A DNA stretch of 64,000 nt from Burkholderiales bacterium (GTDB taxonomy: Bacteria; Pseudomonadota; Gammaproteobacteria; Burkholderiales; SG8-41), in the NCBI GenBank assembly GCA_019635015.1, contig JAHCAG010000017.1, forward strand, positions 1-64,000. Reading direction: 5' to 3'. The position numbers and the translations under genes are program-made. Position 1 is the first letter of the stretch. The number at the start of each line of letters is the position of its first letter. This document shows positions 9,179 to 18,840 of the stretch, piece by piece. The notes below the pieces were generated by a model. That model was not told the DNA's origin. It did no database searches and worked only from the letters and a program-made list of their open reading frames with translations.

Positions 9179-11086
9179 TCAGCGGCCCAGCGACAGCATC
9201 AGCTGGTTCAGCCGCCTGACGAAACCGGCCGGGTCCTCAAGCTGGCCGCCCTCGGCGAGCAGCGACTGGTCGAACAGCACTGCCGCCAGGTCGCCGAAAC
9301 GCGCCTCGTCGGTTTCCGCCTGCAGGCGCTGCAGCAGCGGATGGCCGGCGTTGATTTCCATGATCGGCTTCGATAAGGGCACCTTCTGCCCCGCCGCCTT
9401 CAGCATGCGCTGCAGGCTCGCGGTCATGTCCTGCTCATCGGCCACCAGGCAGGCCGGCGACTCGGTCAGGCGCAGCGTCACCCGCACGTCCTTGACCCGG
9501 TCCTCGAGCACCTTTTTGATGCGTTCGACCAGCGCCTTGTGTTCGCTGGCCGCCTCCTCCTGCGCCTTTTTTTCGGCATCGTCCTCCAACTTGCCGAGGT
9601 CGAGTACGCCCTTGGCGACCGACTGCAGCTTCCTGCCCTCGAATTCGGTGAGAAAGGACATCATCCATTCGTCGACACGCTCCGACAGCAGCAGCACCTC
9701 GACCCCCTTCTTGCGCAGCACCTCGAGGTGTGGACTGGCCTTGGCCGCGGAAAAGGATTCGGCGGTGATGTAATAGATCTTCTCCTGCTCCGGCTTCATC
9801 CGCGACAGGTAGTCGGCCAGCGACACTTCCTCCTCAGGCGTGTCCTTTTGGGTGGAGGCGAAACGCAGCAGCCTGGCGATGCGCTCGCGGTTGGCATGGT
9901 CCTCACCGACGCCCTCCTTGAATACCCGGCCGAACTCCTTCCAGAACGTCGCGAATTTCTCCTTCTGGTTCTCCGCCAGATCCTCGACCATCGACAACAC
10001 GCGTTTCACCGAGGCCGCGCGGATGGTTTCGATGTCCTTCGACTCCTGCAGGATTTCGCGGGAGACATTCAGCGGCAGATCCGCCGAATCGATGACCCCG
10101 CGTACGAAGCGCAGATAATGCGGCATCAGATGCTCGGCATCGTCCATGATGAAGACGCGCCGCACATAAAGCTTGATGCCGCGGCGGTGCTCGCGGTCCC
10201 ACAGGTCGAAAGGCGCGCGCGCCGGAATATAGAGCAGCTGGGTGTATTCCTTGCGGCCTTCAACCCGGTTGTGCGACCAGGCCAGCGGCGCCTCGAAGTC
10301 ATGCGCAACATGCTTGTAAAACTCGGCGTACTGCTCGTCGCTGATTTCGGACTTCGACCGCGCCCACAGCGCGCTGGCCTGGTTGACGGTTTCGTCCTTG
10401 CCCGTCGTGCGGTACTTGCCGGAGTCCTTGTCCCACTCCTCTTCCTGCATCAGGATCGGCAACGTGATGTGGTCGGAATACTTGCGCAGGATCGTGCGCA
10501 GGCGCGTGCCGTCGGCAAATTCGTCCTCGCCCTCCCGCAGATGCAGGGTGACCGTGGTGCCGCGATCGGCCTTCTCCACAACTTCCAGCGTGTATTCGCC
10601 GCTGCCGTCGGATTCCCAGCGCACGCCGTGCGCCGCGGTCAGCCCGGCGCGACGGGTCACCAGCGTCACCCGGTCAGCCACCACGAAGGAAGAGTAGAAA
10701 CCGACGCCGAACTGGCCGATCAGGTTGGCGTCCTTCGCCGCATCGCCGGTCAGCTTCGACAGGAACTCGCGGGTGCCGGAGCGGGCGATGGTGCCGACAT
10801 TGGCGATCACCTCCTCGCGCGACATGCCGATGCCGTTGTCGGACACGGTCACCGTGCGCGCTTTCGGGTCGAAGGCGACGCGGATTTTCAGCTCGCCGTC
10901 GCCCTCCAGCAGCGCCTTGTCGGTCAGCGCCTCGAAGCGCAGCTTGTCGCAGGCATCCGAGGCATTGGATACCAGTTCGCGCAGGAAAATTTCCTTGTTG
11001 CTGTACAGCGAGTGGATCATCAGCTGCAGCAGCTGTTTGACCTCGGCCTGAAAGCCCAGCGTCTCTTTTTGGGTGGTCTCGGACAT
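9179..11086 (-). CDS. htpG: Molecular chaperone HtpG (Hsp90)
   Basis: 635 residues, a normal length for bacterial Hsp90. The N-terminal ATPase shows the GHKL motifs [12 protein letters not shown] (about 37), DNGIGM (about 83) and GQFGVGFYS (about 125). The middle domain carries the conserved NVSREILQ near 337, and the C-terminal dimerisation domain is complete. It acts in the cytosol to remodel client proteins. It lies 12 bases from the GGDEF-EAL gene, in convergent orientation. It is transcribed from its own ATG at 11086, downstream of the permease gene on the same strand with a 142-base gap. Confidence 0.97.
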   Translation of the reverse strand: MSETTQKETLGFQAEVKQLLQLMIHSLYSNKEIFLRELVSNASDACDKLRFEALTDKALLEGDGELKIRVAFDPKARTVTVSDNGIGMSREEVIANVGTIARSGTREFLSKLTGDAAKDANLIGQFGVGFYSSFVVADRVTLVTRRAGLTAAHGVRWESDGSGEYTLEVVEKADRGTTVTLHLREGEDEFADGTRLRTILRKYSDHITLPILMQEEEWDKDSGKYRTTGKDETVNQASALWARSKSEISDEQYAEFYKHVAHDFEAPLAWSHNRVEGRKEYTQLLYIPARAPFDLWDREHRRGIKLYVRRVFIMDDAEHLMPHYLRFVRGVIDSADLPLNVSREILQESKDIETIRAASVKRVLSMVEDLAENQKEKFATFWKEFGRVFKEGVGEDHANRERIARLLRFASTQKDTPEEEVSLADYLSRMKPEQEKIYYITAESFSAAKASPHLEVLRKKGVEVLLLSERVDEWMMSFLTEFEGRKLQSVAKGVLDLGKLEDDAEKKAQEEAASEHKALVERIKKVLEDRVKDVRVTLRLTESPACLVADEQDMTASLQRMLKAAGQKVPLSKPIMEINAGHPLLQRLQAETDEARFGDLAAVLFDQSLLAEGGQLEDPAGFVRRLNQLMLSLGR

Positions 11087-11214
11087 GGCGGCTCCGGAAA
11101 TGTCGGGGGGTGAAAAATGAACAGGACTGCGGTGCCCCGGAGATGGGGATAACCGCAGGCAGTTTCAAGCGGGAGTGCGGCGGCAGCGGCACAGCGCCGC
11201 CGCCGGAGTTAATA

Positions 11215-11241
11215 TAACTATTTGATTATTATACTTTTTTT
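11215..11241 (+). repeat. AT-rich motif copy E
   Basis: TAACTATTTGATT followed by an AT-rich middle and a run of seven T. It is one of five copies of a 27-base motif (others at 15210, 24685, 36706 and 59157) in otherwise GC-rich DNA. It overlaps the stop codon of the APC permease gene on the opposite strand, and its T-rich end points into that gene. Confidence 0.7.
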
Positions 11242-12572
11242 GAAATCCGGGCAACAAGCAGGACCACGCCCCCCACTGCCAGCACGGCCAGCCCGACCAG
11301 CGCATTGCTGCCGTGATAGGTCAGGCTCGAGTACAGCAGGTAGCCGCACATCAGCACGAACAGCGCCGGCAACACCGGGTAGAGCGGCACCCGGAACGGC
11401 CGCGGCGCATCCGGTTCCTTCGCGCGCAGCACGAACAGCGCCACCCCGGTGAGCAGGAAAAAGCCCCAGAACACCGGCAGTGAATATTCAACCAGGCCCT
11501 TGAAGCCGGAATTCTGAATCGCGCCCAGGCCGACCAGCGCCAGCGCAATACCGCCCTGCACCAGCATCGCATTGCGCGGCGAACCGCTCGCATCGTCCCA
11601 GCGCCCGATGTAGGACAACATCGGCCAGTCGCGGCCCAGCGCATAGTTGGAGCGCGCGCCGACGATCATCGAACCATTGACCGAAGTCAGCGCGGCGATC
11701 GCGATCATCACCGCGATCAGCTTCTCGCCCGCGGTGCCCCAGACCGCCTTCAGCAAGTCGGCGGCCACCGCATTTGAACGCGCCATCGCGTCATAACCGA
11801 GACCCTTCAGGAAGGCGGCGTTGACCAGCACGTAGAGCAGCGCGACCAGGCTGATCGCGATCAGCAGGGCGCGCACCATGTTGCGTTCGCGGTCACGCAC
11901 CTCGGCGGAAATGTAGGCGGCATCGTTCCAGCCGCCATAGGTGAACAGCACGAAGATCATTGCCGAACCGATACCAGCGCCCATGTACCAGGGCTGGCCC
12001 GCTGCTGCTGCTGCGGGCGCCGCGGCCTGCGGCGGCGTCGCGAGGAGCAGGCCGGCAATGACGATCAGCACCAGGCCGCCGACCTCGAGCGCCGTGAACA
12101 CGTTCTGCGTGGTCTTGCCTTCGCGGATGCCGCGGTAGTTCACGTAGGTCAGGATCACCACCACCAGCGTCGCCCAGATCGCCGAGGAATGCGCGCCGAA
12201 GTTGACCACACGCGACATGTAGTCGCCGAAGAGGTAGGCGAACACCGCGATCGAGCCGGCGACGATCACCGTCATCCGTGCCCAGCCGTAGAGAAAGGCC
12301 AGCGAGCGGCCGAAGGCGCGCTGGATGAAATGGTATTCGCCGCCGGCCGACGGGAAGGCCGTTGCCAGTTCGGCGTAGCACAACGCGCCGATGATCGAAA
12401 ACACGCCGCCAATGATCCACACGGCGTAAAGCGTGGACTCGTCGCCGACGGCGCCGGCGACGATCGACGGCGTGCCGAAGATGCCGGCGCCAACGATCAG
12501 GCCCACGATCATCGCGCAGGCATCGGTCAACGACAGGGTCTGGCGCGGCGCGGCCGCGTTCTGGTTGCTCAT
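11229..12572 (-). CDS. APC-superfamily amino acid/amine permease
   Basis: 447 residues with about 12 hydrophobic segments. The first helix contains GLIVGAGIFGTPS, the unwound substrate-binding GAGIFG of APC transporters, and the next segments carry ALCYAELATAFPSAGGEY as in LAT/SteT-like exchangers. It moves amino acids or amines across the inner membrane; the substrate is not readable. A GGAGG site precedes the ATG. It is the last gene after the five-methyltransferase run on the same strand, 52 bases downstream, so it is probably part of that operon. Its final codons are unusually AT-rich. Confidence 0.88.
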   Translation of the reverse strand: MSNQNAAAPRQTLSLTDACAMIVGLIVGAGIFGTPSIVAGAVGDESTLYAVWIIGGVFSIIGALCYAELATAFPSAGGEYHFIQRAFGRSLAFLYGWARMTVIVAGSIAVFAYLFGDYMSRVVNFGAHSSAIWATLVVVILTYVNYRGIREGKTTQNVFTALEVGGLVLIVIAGLLLATPPQAAAPAAAAAGQPWYMGAGIGSAMIFVLFTYGGWNDAAYISAEVRDRERNMVRALLIAISLVALLYVLVNAAFLKGLGYDAMARSNAVAADLLKAVWGTAGEKLIAVMIAIAALTSVNGSMIVGARSNYALGRDWPMLSYIGRWDDASGSPRNAMLVQGGIALALVGLGAIQNSGFKGLVEYSLPVFWGFFLLTGVALFVLRAKEPDAPRPFRVPLYPVLPALFVLMCGYLLYSSLTYHGSNALVGLAVLAVGGVVLLVARISKKV

Positions 12573-12624
12573 GTGCTGTCCTCCGGATCGGGCGCGCCCG
12601 GCGCCCGTTGCTGATGGCTCGGAA

Positions 12625-13527
12625 TTACTTCTCGTCCGACGCCCGTTTCAGTTCACCGCGCTGGACCTGCTTCGCGGTCCACACCGCCTGCTGGCGCGAT
12701 GCGCCTTCGCCGATCACCACGGTGCCGGTGATGCTGCCGTCGCCGATCTGGCCGGTGAATTCGTAACGCGGCAAGCCGCCGCGTCCGCCGGCAACCAGGC
12801 GGATGCGTTCGCCGAGAATGCGTCCGCGCAGATCGGCGCTGCGGTCGCGGATTTCGACCTTGCCCTCGATTTCCTGGAATTCCTGCTGCAGGCTGAACTC
12901 CATCGGCGTCTCGCGCCCGCCGATGCTGACCAGCGACTGCCACCTGCCCGGCACCCGCGCCGGCACCACATAGGAGAACACGTAGCTGATGCCCGGCGTG
13001 CCCACCTTCTTCTCCGGCACCACCAGTTCGCGCTGTTCGTCCGGATCCCATTCTCCGAGGTGGTAGTCATGGGCGACGATGCGCGTCCCGGGTTTCAGGG
13101 ACATCAGCTTCGGCCGCAGCTTGAGGTTCATTTCCGGCAACAGGTAGCTGGTGATCACCGTCGCCCGCGACAGGTCGGTCGTGAACAGGTTCTCCTCGAC
13201 AAAATGAACCTTGTCCGTGACGCCCGCCTTCTGCGCGTTCTGGTTGGCGAGTTTCAGCAGGTAGGTGTCGAGATCGACGCCGAAGCCGCTGGCGCCGTAC
13301 TTGCTTGCGGCGGTGATCACGATGCGGCCGTCGCCCGAGCCGAGGTCTATCAGGTAGTCCCTGGAACCGACCTTGGCCATTTCCAGCATGGTATCGACCA
13401 CGATCTGCGGGGTCGGCACGTACACCACGTCACCACGGCCTTCCTGCGCCGCCGCTGGCGCCGCGGCCAGCGTCCCCAGGACGGAAACCAGCCCGGCCCA
13501 TCGCAACACTTTCCTTGTCATGCTCAT
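12625..13527 (-). CDS. Exported class I SAM-dependent methyltransferase, paralogue 1
   Basis: 300 residues. A signal peptide (about 1-28, ending AAA|QE) precedes the shared family segment VYVPTPQIVV and the SAM-binding motif I, DLGSGDGR at 61-68. GVDLD follows as motif II. The C-terminal third (about 180-300) is a beta-rich region of unknown function shared with the paralogues. The ATG at 13527 overlaps the stop of the previous gene (ATGA) and has GGGAGA about 7 bases upstream; a longer in-frame extension upstream only reads through paralogue 2 and is rejected. The methyl acceptor is unknown. Confidence 0.85.
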   Translation of the reverse strand: MSMTRKVLRWAGLVSVLGTLAAAPAAAQEGRGDVVYVPTPQIVVDTMLEMAKVGSRDYLIDLGSGDGRIVITAASKYGASGFGVDLDTYLLKLANQNAQKAGVTDKVHFVEENLFTTDLSRATVITSYLLPEMNLKLRPKLMSLKPGTRIVAHDYHLGEWDPDEQRELVVPEKKVGTPGISYVFSYVVPARVPGRWQSLVSIGGRETPMEFSLQQEFQEIEGKVEIRDRSADLRGRILGERIRLVAGGRGGLPRYEFTGQIGDGSITGTVVIGEGASRQQAVWTAKQVQRGELKRASDEK

Positions 13528-14390
13528 CTCGATTCTCCCGTGGGACTGCCTGATGTGAACGGTAATTCGCTGCCGGCGTCGATGTCCATGCGCCCGCGCT
13601 GGACGCGCTGGGCGCGCCACAACTGCGGTGCCGCACCGGCGCGGCTCATTTCGCCGCTGATGGTATCGCCGTCGAGCGTGCCGGTGTAGATCTGCGCACT
13701 CCCGGCAGGCAGCAGGCGCAGCGTGCTGCCGCTGACGCGCCCCTCGGCCAGCGGCTGTGCGCCGAGCGTACCGGAAAGCATCTGGAAACGCTGCGTGAGC
13801 CGCAGTTCGCGCTCCGGCTCGCCAGGCAGGCTGACCCGCCACAGGCCGGAGAAATCGGCAGGCACGATCCACAGCATCACGTCGCTTTTGGGATCGCCGT
13901 AGGGCTTGTCAGGCACGTGCACGGTAATCCTGCGATCCGGCTGCCAGTTGCCGAAGTGGAACTCGTGGGTGACCACGCGCGTTCCCGGCTTCAGTTTCGC
14001 CAGCAGGTACGGCCGCAGCCGCAGGTTCAGGGACTGGAACAGGTAGGTGGTGAGCACCGTGGCGCCGCTGACATCGGTGTCGAACAGATCGCGTGTCTCG
14101 AAGCGCACCCTGTCGGCGACGCCCTGCCTGCGCGCAGCGGCATTGGCATCGCGCACCAGATGCGACTCGATCTCGACGCCAAAACCGCGCGCGCCGAAAC
14201 GCGTCGCGGCGCGCAGCGGAATGCGGCCATCGCCGGAACCGAGGTCGATCAGGTAATCCTGCGGACCGACCTTCGCGATCTCGAGCATCGCATCAACCAC
14301 GCTCATGGGCGTCGGCACGTAGGGCGCGTCCGAAGCGGAAAGCGGCGCCGCGACGGCAAGCATCAGCAGCGTGGCGGCGGCGCGAATCAC
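13524..14390 (-). CDS. Exported class I SAM-dependent methyltransferase, paralogue 2
   Basis: 288 residues: signal peptide about 1-20, PYVPTPMSVV, then DLGSGDGR at 49-56 and GVEIE as motif II. THEFHFGNWQPD replaces the SHDxxxGDWxPD seen in its siblings. Its last 20 residues form a Ser/Gly/Pro-rich tail that the others lack. It overlaps neighbours on both sides by four bases (ATGA), so translation is probably coupled through the array. The conserved C-terminal beta-rich region ends in LWRAQRVQRG, close to the ends of paralogues 1 and 3. Confidence 0.85.
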   Translation of the reverse strand: MIRAAATLLMLAVAAPLSASDAPYVPTPMSVVDAMLEIAKVGPQDYLIDLGSGDGRIPLRAATRFGARGFGVEIESHLVRDANAAARRQGVADRVRFETRDLFDTDVSGATVLTTYLFQSLNLRLRPYLLAKLKPGTRVVTHEFHFGNWQPDRRITVHVPDKPYGDPKSDVMLWIVPADFSGLWRVSLPGEPERELRLTQRFQMLSGTLGAQPLAEGRVSGSTLRLLPAGSAQIYTGTLDGDTISGEMSRAGAAPQLWRAQRVQRGRMDIDAGSELPFTSGSPTGESR

Positions 14391-15241
14391 GGCTTCACGG
14401 CGGAAACGCGTTGCGCGCGCCAGCCGTGCACGGTCTGGGCCTTGCCGGCACCGCGGCGCAACTGCCCTTCGATGACATCGCCCTTGATCTGCCCTTCGAA
14501 ATAGAGCGCGGCCTCATTGTCGCGGTCGCGGTCATCGACGATCACGAAGCTCAGCCGGTCGCCGGACAGGCGCGGCTCCCAGATCTGCGAAGGGCGATCT
14601 CCGAACTGGCCAAAACCGTCAATCTCCTGGTACTTCTGCCGCAGCTCAAGGTCCATCCGGTGTTCGCCCCCGGGCAGCGCCATTGTCAGTTGCCAGCGCC
14701 CCTCCACCTTCGCCGGCACGATCCACAGGAAGGCATTCTTGCGGATCTGCGTGGTGACGTCGGGCTTCCAGTCGCCGATACGGAAATCGTGGGACACCAG
14801 CCGGGTGCCGGGTTTCAGTTCAAGCAGCCGCGGCTGCAGCCGCGCCATCACCCCCGGCAGCAGGTACATGGTGATCACGGTCGCCTGGCCGAGATCGGTC
14901 TTGAACAGATCCTGCTGCAGGAACTGCACGCGGTCGGAGACGCCGGCCACCTTCGCCGACTCGATGCTCTCGGCAATGAGTTCACCATCGAGATCGACAC
15001 CAATGCCGCGCGCGCCGAATTTCTGCGCAGCGGAAATCAGCACCCGTCCGTCGCCGGAGCCGAGGTCCATCACGAAATCCTGCGGTGTGACTTTGGCGAG
15101 ACGCAGCATTTCCTCGATCACCACATGGGGTGTAGGCACAAAGGGCACATCAAACTGCCAATGGGTCTGCGCCCGCGCGGCAGAAGTGCCCAGCAGCGCA
15201 GAAAATACTAAAAATACGTTTATAAACAAATACTTATGCAT
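14387..15241 (-). CDS. Exported class I SAM-dependent methyltransferase, paralogue 3
   Basis: 284 residues: a signal peptide about 1-25 (HKYLFINVFLVFSALLG then ARAQ), PFVPTPHVV, DLGSGDGR at 59-66 and GVDLD. The codons for the first ten residues are strongly AT-rich, unlike the rest of the gene, because they contain a copy of the 27-base AT motif. The start overlaps the previous stop by one base (TAATG) and the stop overlaps the next start. Its function is presumed the same as its siblings; the acceptor is unknown. Confidence 0.85.
   Translation of the reverse strand: MHKYLFINVFLVFSALLGTSAARAQTHWQFDVPFVPTPHVVIEEMLRLAKVTPQDFVMDLGSGDGRVLISAAQKFGARGIGVDLDGELIAESIESAKVAGVSDRVQFLQQDLFKTDLGQATVITMYLLPGVMARLQPRLLELKPGTRLVSHDFRIGDWKPDVTTQIRKNAFLWIVPAKVEGRWQLTMALPGGEHRMDLELRQKYQEIDGFGQFGDRPSQIWEPRLSGDRLSFVIVDDRDRDNEAALYFEGQIKGDVIEGQLRRGAGKAQTVHGWRAQRVSAVKP
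15210..15236 (-). repeat. AT-rich motif copy A, inside the start of paralogue 3
   Basis: Read on the - strand it is TAAGTATTTGTTT, then ATAAACG, then TATTTTT. It contains the 10-base palindrome GTTTATAAAC. It is 22/27 identical to copy D without gaps. It begins just after the start codon of methyltransferase 3 and is translated as part of its signal peptide. Confidence 0.7.
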
Positions 15242-16143
15242 TACCGCGCATCCGGATTGAATTCACGTATGACCGGGGGCGGCGCAATCACGTGGGCGGC
15301 ATCACGCAGCTCCACCCGTACCGCGCTCCACGGCGCGGTTTTGCCGGCGGCATCACGCAAGGTGCCCTCGATCGCCTGGTTGATGCGCGTGCCGCTGAAG
15401 GTCACACGGCCGCGCTCCGGCAAGGTCAGCACCACTTCGAGATTGCGCCCGGTCAGCGTCGCAAGTTCCACCGGCAGCAGATTGCCGTCAAGTTTCGCGG
15501 TGGCCTCAAGCTTCTGGTAGTTCTGGTTCAGCGACAGTTCGATCTGCCGCGGCTTGCCGCCGGCCTCCGCCGTCCACTGCCAACGCCCCGCAACCTGGTC
15601 GGGCACCACCCAGTACAGCACCTTGCTCCGCTGTGATCGGCCCACCGTCTTGCCTGGCGCGTCCATTTCATACTCGATGTCCGGCGGCCAGTCACCGAAG
15701 CCGTAGTCGTGGGACACGATGCGCGTGCCCGGCGCCAGCGCCAGTATCCGGCTGCGCGCCATCAGGTTCACCTCGGGCAGCAGGTAGATGGTGATCACCG
15801 TGGCCGGCGACAGGTCGGTGACGAAGAGGTCGCGGTCGTAGAATTTCGCGCGGTCGGCGACGCCGGCCTTGCGCGCATTGTCGTTGGCCAGCCTCACCAG
15901 GCGTTTGTCGAGGTCGACGCCGAAACCGCGGGCGCCGCGCTTTTTCGCCGCGGTGATGATCATCCTGCCGTCGCCGGAACCGAGGTCGATGACGTAATCC
16001 TTCGCCGTCACCTTCGCCGTTTCAAGCATGGCATCAACGACGTTCTGCGGCGTCTGCACATACGGGGTATCACCAAAGTCCTGGGCCTGCACCACTGCTG
16101 CCAGCGCCAGCAGCAGGGCGCCGGCCATTGTCCTGATCCGCAT
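15241..16143 (-). CDS. Exported class I SAM-dependent methyltransferase, paralogue 4
   Basis: 300 residues from the ATG at 16143, which overlaps the previous gene's stop (ATGA). Signal peptide about 1-21, then PYVQTPQNVV and DLGSGDGR at 53-60 with GVDLD as motif II. SHDYGFGDWPPD and VLYWVVPDQVAGRW follow in the central and C-terminal parts as in the siblings. A further upstream in-frame start (16176) would lie inside the preceding gene and add 11 residues before the signal peptide, so it was not chosen. Confidence 0.85.
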   Translation of the reverse strand: MRIRTMAGALLLALAAVVQAQDFGDTPYVQTPQNVVDAMLETAKVTAKDYVIDLGSGDGRMIITAAKKRGARGFGVDLDKRLVRLANDNARKAGVADRAKFYDRDLFVTDLSPATVITIYLLPEVNLMARSRILALAPGTRIVSHDYGFGDWPPDIEYEMDAPGKTVGRSQRSKVLYWVVPDQVAGRWQWTAEAGGKPRQIELSLNQNYQKLEATAKLDGNLLPVELATLTGRNLEVVLTLPERGRVTFSGTRINQAIEGTLRDAAGKTAPWSAVRVELRDAAHVIAPPPVIREFNPDAR

Positions 16144-17033
16144 CAGCGCGCAGCCTCCGTCCGTTCCGCAATCCATTCCACGCGGGAAGCCAGTTGTTTT
16201 CCGGACAGCGCCGCCTCCCCCGCCATGCGGCCGCCGTCGACGCGGCCGCTGAACTCATGCTTGACCGGCGCGCCGTTGATTTCGGCGGTGAAGGAGAGGG
16301 TCAGTTCCGCGCCGCTCAGCTTCGCCCCCTGGATCAGTGCCGGCTTGCCGTTGACGCGCACGCTGCCGCCGACGGACTGGTATTTCTGCTCCAGCCGGAT
16401 CTCGTAGGTCTGAGGTTTGCCGGCCGCGGTCAACCGCGAACGCCAGGTGCCGGCTACCTTCGCCGGCACGATCCACAGGTAAACATCACTTTCACCGCCC
16501 GCACCGGAGAACTTGTCATTGGCGCCCATGCGCACATGCTCGTCGGCCTTCCAGTCGCCCATGTCGAAATCGTGCGACACCAGCCGGGTCCCGGGTTTCA
16601 GGTCAAGCAGCTTGGGCCGCAACTGCAGGTTGACCCGGGGCAGCAGGTACATGGTGATCACTGTCGCCTGCGAGAGGTCGGTGTCGAACAGGTTGCGCTG
16701 GTAGAACGCCACCTTGTCGGTGACGCGGTTCCTGCGCGCGTTGTCGTTGGCCTCATCAATGCGCTCCGGATTGAGGTCAACCCCGAATCCACGCGCGCCG
16801 TATTTGCTCGCCGCAGTGACTACGATGCGGCCATCGCCGGAGCCAAGGTCAATCAGGTAGTCGCCCGCAGTCACCTTCGCCATCGCCAGCATGCGCTCGA
16901 CCACCGCCTGCGGCGTCGGCACATAGGGCACGCTGGGCTGGTCGCCTGCAGCAAGCACCGGAGAGGAACACAGCAAAGCGGTGCAAGCCGCCGCCGGCAG
17001 AACCTTTTTCAACACCTGCAATGCAAGCTGCAT
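16143..17033 (-). CDS. Exported class I SAM-dependent methyltransferase, paralogue 5 (first gene of the run)
   Basis: 296 residues from the ATG at 17033: signal peptide about 1-29 (ending LAAG), VPYVPTPQAVV, DLGSGDGR at 62-69 and GVDLN. SHDFDMGDWKAD and DVYLWIVPAKVAGTW are the family's later landmarks. It heads the array, so its promoter should lie in 17034-17209, shared with the divergent spermidine-synthase-like gene. An earlier in-frame start at 17087 is possible but puts 18 charged residues before the signal. Confidence 0.85.
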   Translation of the reverse strand: MQLALQVLKKVLPAAACTALLCSSPVLAAGDQPSVPYVPTPQAVVERMLAMAKVTAGDYLIDLGSGDGRIVVTAASKYGARGFGVDLNPERIDEANDNARRNRVTDKVAFYQRNLFDTDLSQATVITMYLLPRVNLQLRPKLLDLKPGTRLVSHDFDMGDWKADEHVRMGANDKFSGAGGESDVYLWIVPAKVAGTWRSRLTAAGKPQTYEIRLEQKYQSVGGSVRVNGKPALIQGAKLSGAELTLSFTAEINGAPVKHEFSGRVDGGRMAGEAALSGKQLASRVEWIAERTEAAR

Positions 17034-17209
17034 GATCGCCTCCGCAGACTGCCGGCCCGGGCCGCGCTGCCGCTGCAGCGAGTGCACCTGCCGGTTGGAT
17101 TTGACACGGGATGCCGCGCCACGGCGGGGTCAAATGGCATTGACCATGCCTGTGGTAGATTGGCGGCGCATTATAACCGACACCCTTTCCCTGCCACCGT
17201 TCCCTGCAC
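17034..17209. promoter_or_regulatory. Divergent intergenic region between methyltransferase array and spermidine-synthase-like gene
   Basis: This 176-base gap separates two divergent genes and must hold the start signals for both. It includes TTGACA-like TTTGAC at 17100-17105 and TTGACC at 17139-17144. No convincing paired -10 box or operator was recognised. Confidence 0.4.
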
Positions 17210-18808
17210 ATGCCCTTCGCCCTGATCTTCATCTCCGGCGGCGCCATACTCGCGCTTGAACTGCTCGCCTCCCGCATCATGACGCCCTATTTCGGCGTCA
17301 GCCTCTACATCTGGACCGGCATCCTCTCGATCACCCTGGTCTCCCTTGCGCTGGGTTACTGGTGGGGCGGCCGGCTGGCCGGCGGATCGCAAACCCCCTC
17401 CGACAGGAAAATCGGCTTCCTGTTCGGCATCATGCCGGCGCTCGCAGGCATCGCCATCGTCATTGCCTGCCTTGCCTACCCGCTGCTGTTCCATCCGCTG
17501 GCACGCTGGAGCCTCAGCGGCGGCGCCTTCGTTGCCTGCCTGATCCTGCTGCTGCTGCCGCTGGTGGCGACTTCAGCCATGAATCCGCTGCTGGTCGCCC
17601 TGCTGCTGCGCAGGCAGGCCACGCACAAGGGGGATGCCGGTGCCGGCCTGGTGTTTTTCGTCAGCACCCTCGGCTCCGTCGCCGGCGTGCTGATCACGGC
17701 CTTCCTGCTGATCCCCAACATCAGCAACTACACCGGCACACTGCTGGTCGCCGGCATTCTGGGCATCCTGTCGCTGGTCGCCGCAGCCTCGCCGAAGCTG
17801 CCGATGTCGGGCCGCGGCAGCGTCACCGCCTGCGCCGTGGCGGCGATCCTCGGGGCAGCCCTGCTGGCCTGGCAGGCGGACCGTTACACCGGACGCCAGG
17901 GACCGGTGGCCTTCAGCGGTGCGCAGTGGCAGATCGAGGGCACCCACAGTTCGCTGTTCGGCACGGTGAAAATCCTGCGCAGCAGCGCCGATGCCGAAGG
18001 CCGGTTCCTGCGCATGTATTTCCATGACGGCCTGATCCAGAACACCGTCGACTCGAACCAGCAGTCGGTCTCTTTCTACACCTGGGCGCTGGAAGCCCTG
18101 GCGCGCGCCTACCGGCCGCAGTTGCAGGACGTGCTGATGCTCGGGCTGGGCGCCGGCATCGTGCCTGCGCGCCTGGCCGGCGGCGGCGCGCGCGTCGAAG
18201 TGGTCGAGATCGACCCGTCCTCCGTGGAAGTTGCCCGGCGCTACTTCGACTTCGACCCCCGTCGCGTGACCACGCACGAGGCCGATGCCCGCACCTTCGT
18301 CGCCGCCTGTGACGGCCGCCACGACGTGGTGCTGGTCGATCTTTTCCACGGTGACGGCACGCCCGACTACCTGATCACCCGCGAATTCTTCCGCGACCTG
18401 AAGCGCTGCCTGAAACCGGACGGCGTCGCGGTATTCAACACCTTCGCCAACCTGAAGGACCCGCGCGCCTACGCCCACCTGCTGGCGACGCTGACCAGCG
18501 AACTGCCCCACGCCGTGCTCTACCGGCCGGACTGGCCCGGCGCGCGTTACACCAACAGTTTTCTGGTTGCCGCGCCGGCGCCGCTGCCGGCAACCCAGCG
18601 GGTGACCCTGGGCGGCGTGCCGGAGCGCCATGCCGGCACACTGTGGGACATGCTGGCGAAGCCGCGCATGGTGGAAGGCGAACTTCTCGCCGGCGGAAAA
18701 ATCATCCGCGATGCATGGAACGCGGCGGCGCTGGACATGGCAGCCAACCAGGCCGCATTCCGCCAGAGCGTGCTCGAAACCGCGCCGCCGGCACTGCTGA
18801 TGAATTGA
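17210..18808 (+). CDS. Membrane-anchored spermidine-synthase-like protein (fused transporter-like/SpeE-like)
   Basis: 532 residues. The first about 225 form seven or so hydrophobic helices, starting FALIFISGGAILALELLASR, as in the fused 'MFS/spermidine synthase' family. The C-terminal half is a SAM/dcSAM-binding Rossmann domain: LMLGLGAGIVPARL (motif I), VVEIDPSSVEVAR (motif II) and VVLVDLFHGDG where spermidine synthase has its catalytic DS(T)DP loop. Because that loop differs, aminopropyl transfer is uncertain; methyl transfer or another reaction is possible. It is divergent from the methyltransferase array and convergent with the sixth paralogue. Confidence 0.8.
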   Translation: MPFALIFISGGAILALELLASRIMTPYFGVSLYIWTGILSITLVSLALGYWWGGRLAGGSQTPSDRKIGFLFGIMPALAGIAIVIACLAYPLLFHPLARWSLSGGAFVACLILLLLPLVATSAMNPLLVALLLRRQATHKGDAGAGLVFFVSTLGSVAGVLITAFLLIPNISNYTGTLLVAGILGILSLVAAASPKLPMSGRGSVTACAVAAILGAALLAWQADRYTGRQGPVAFSGAQWQIEGTHSSLFGTVKILRSSADAEGRFLRMYFHDGLIQNTVDSNQQSVSFYTWALEALARAYRPQLQDVLMLGLGAGIVPARLAGGGARVEVVEIDPSSVEVARRYFDFDPRRVTTHEADARTFVAACDGRHDVVLVDLFHGDGTPDYLITREFFRDLKRCLKPDGVAVFNTFANLKDPRAYAHLLATLTSELPHAVLYRPDWPGARYTNSFLVAAPAPLPATQRVTLGGVPERHAGTLWDMLAKPRMVEGELLAGGKIIRDAWNAAALDMAANQAAFRQSVLETAPPALLMN

Positions 18809-18840
18809 AGCAAGCGGGGGCGAAGCCTCCGAAACCCGGC

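Noticed and set aside
12625..13872. A 415-residue version of methyltransferase 1
   Set aside because: The extra N-terminal residues read through methyltransferase 2 in another frame; the signal peptide and ribosome site set the start at 13527.
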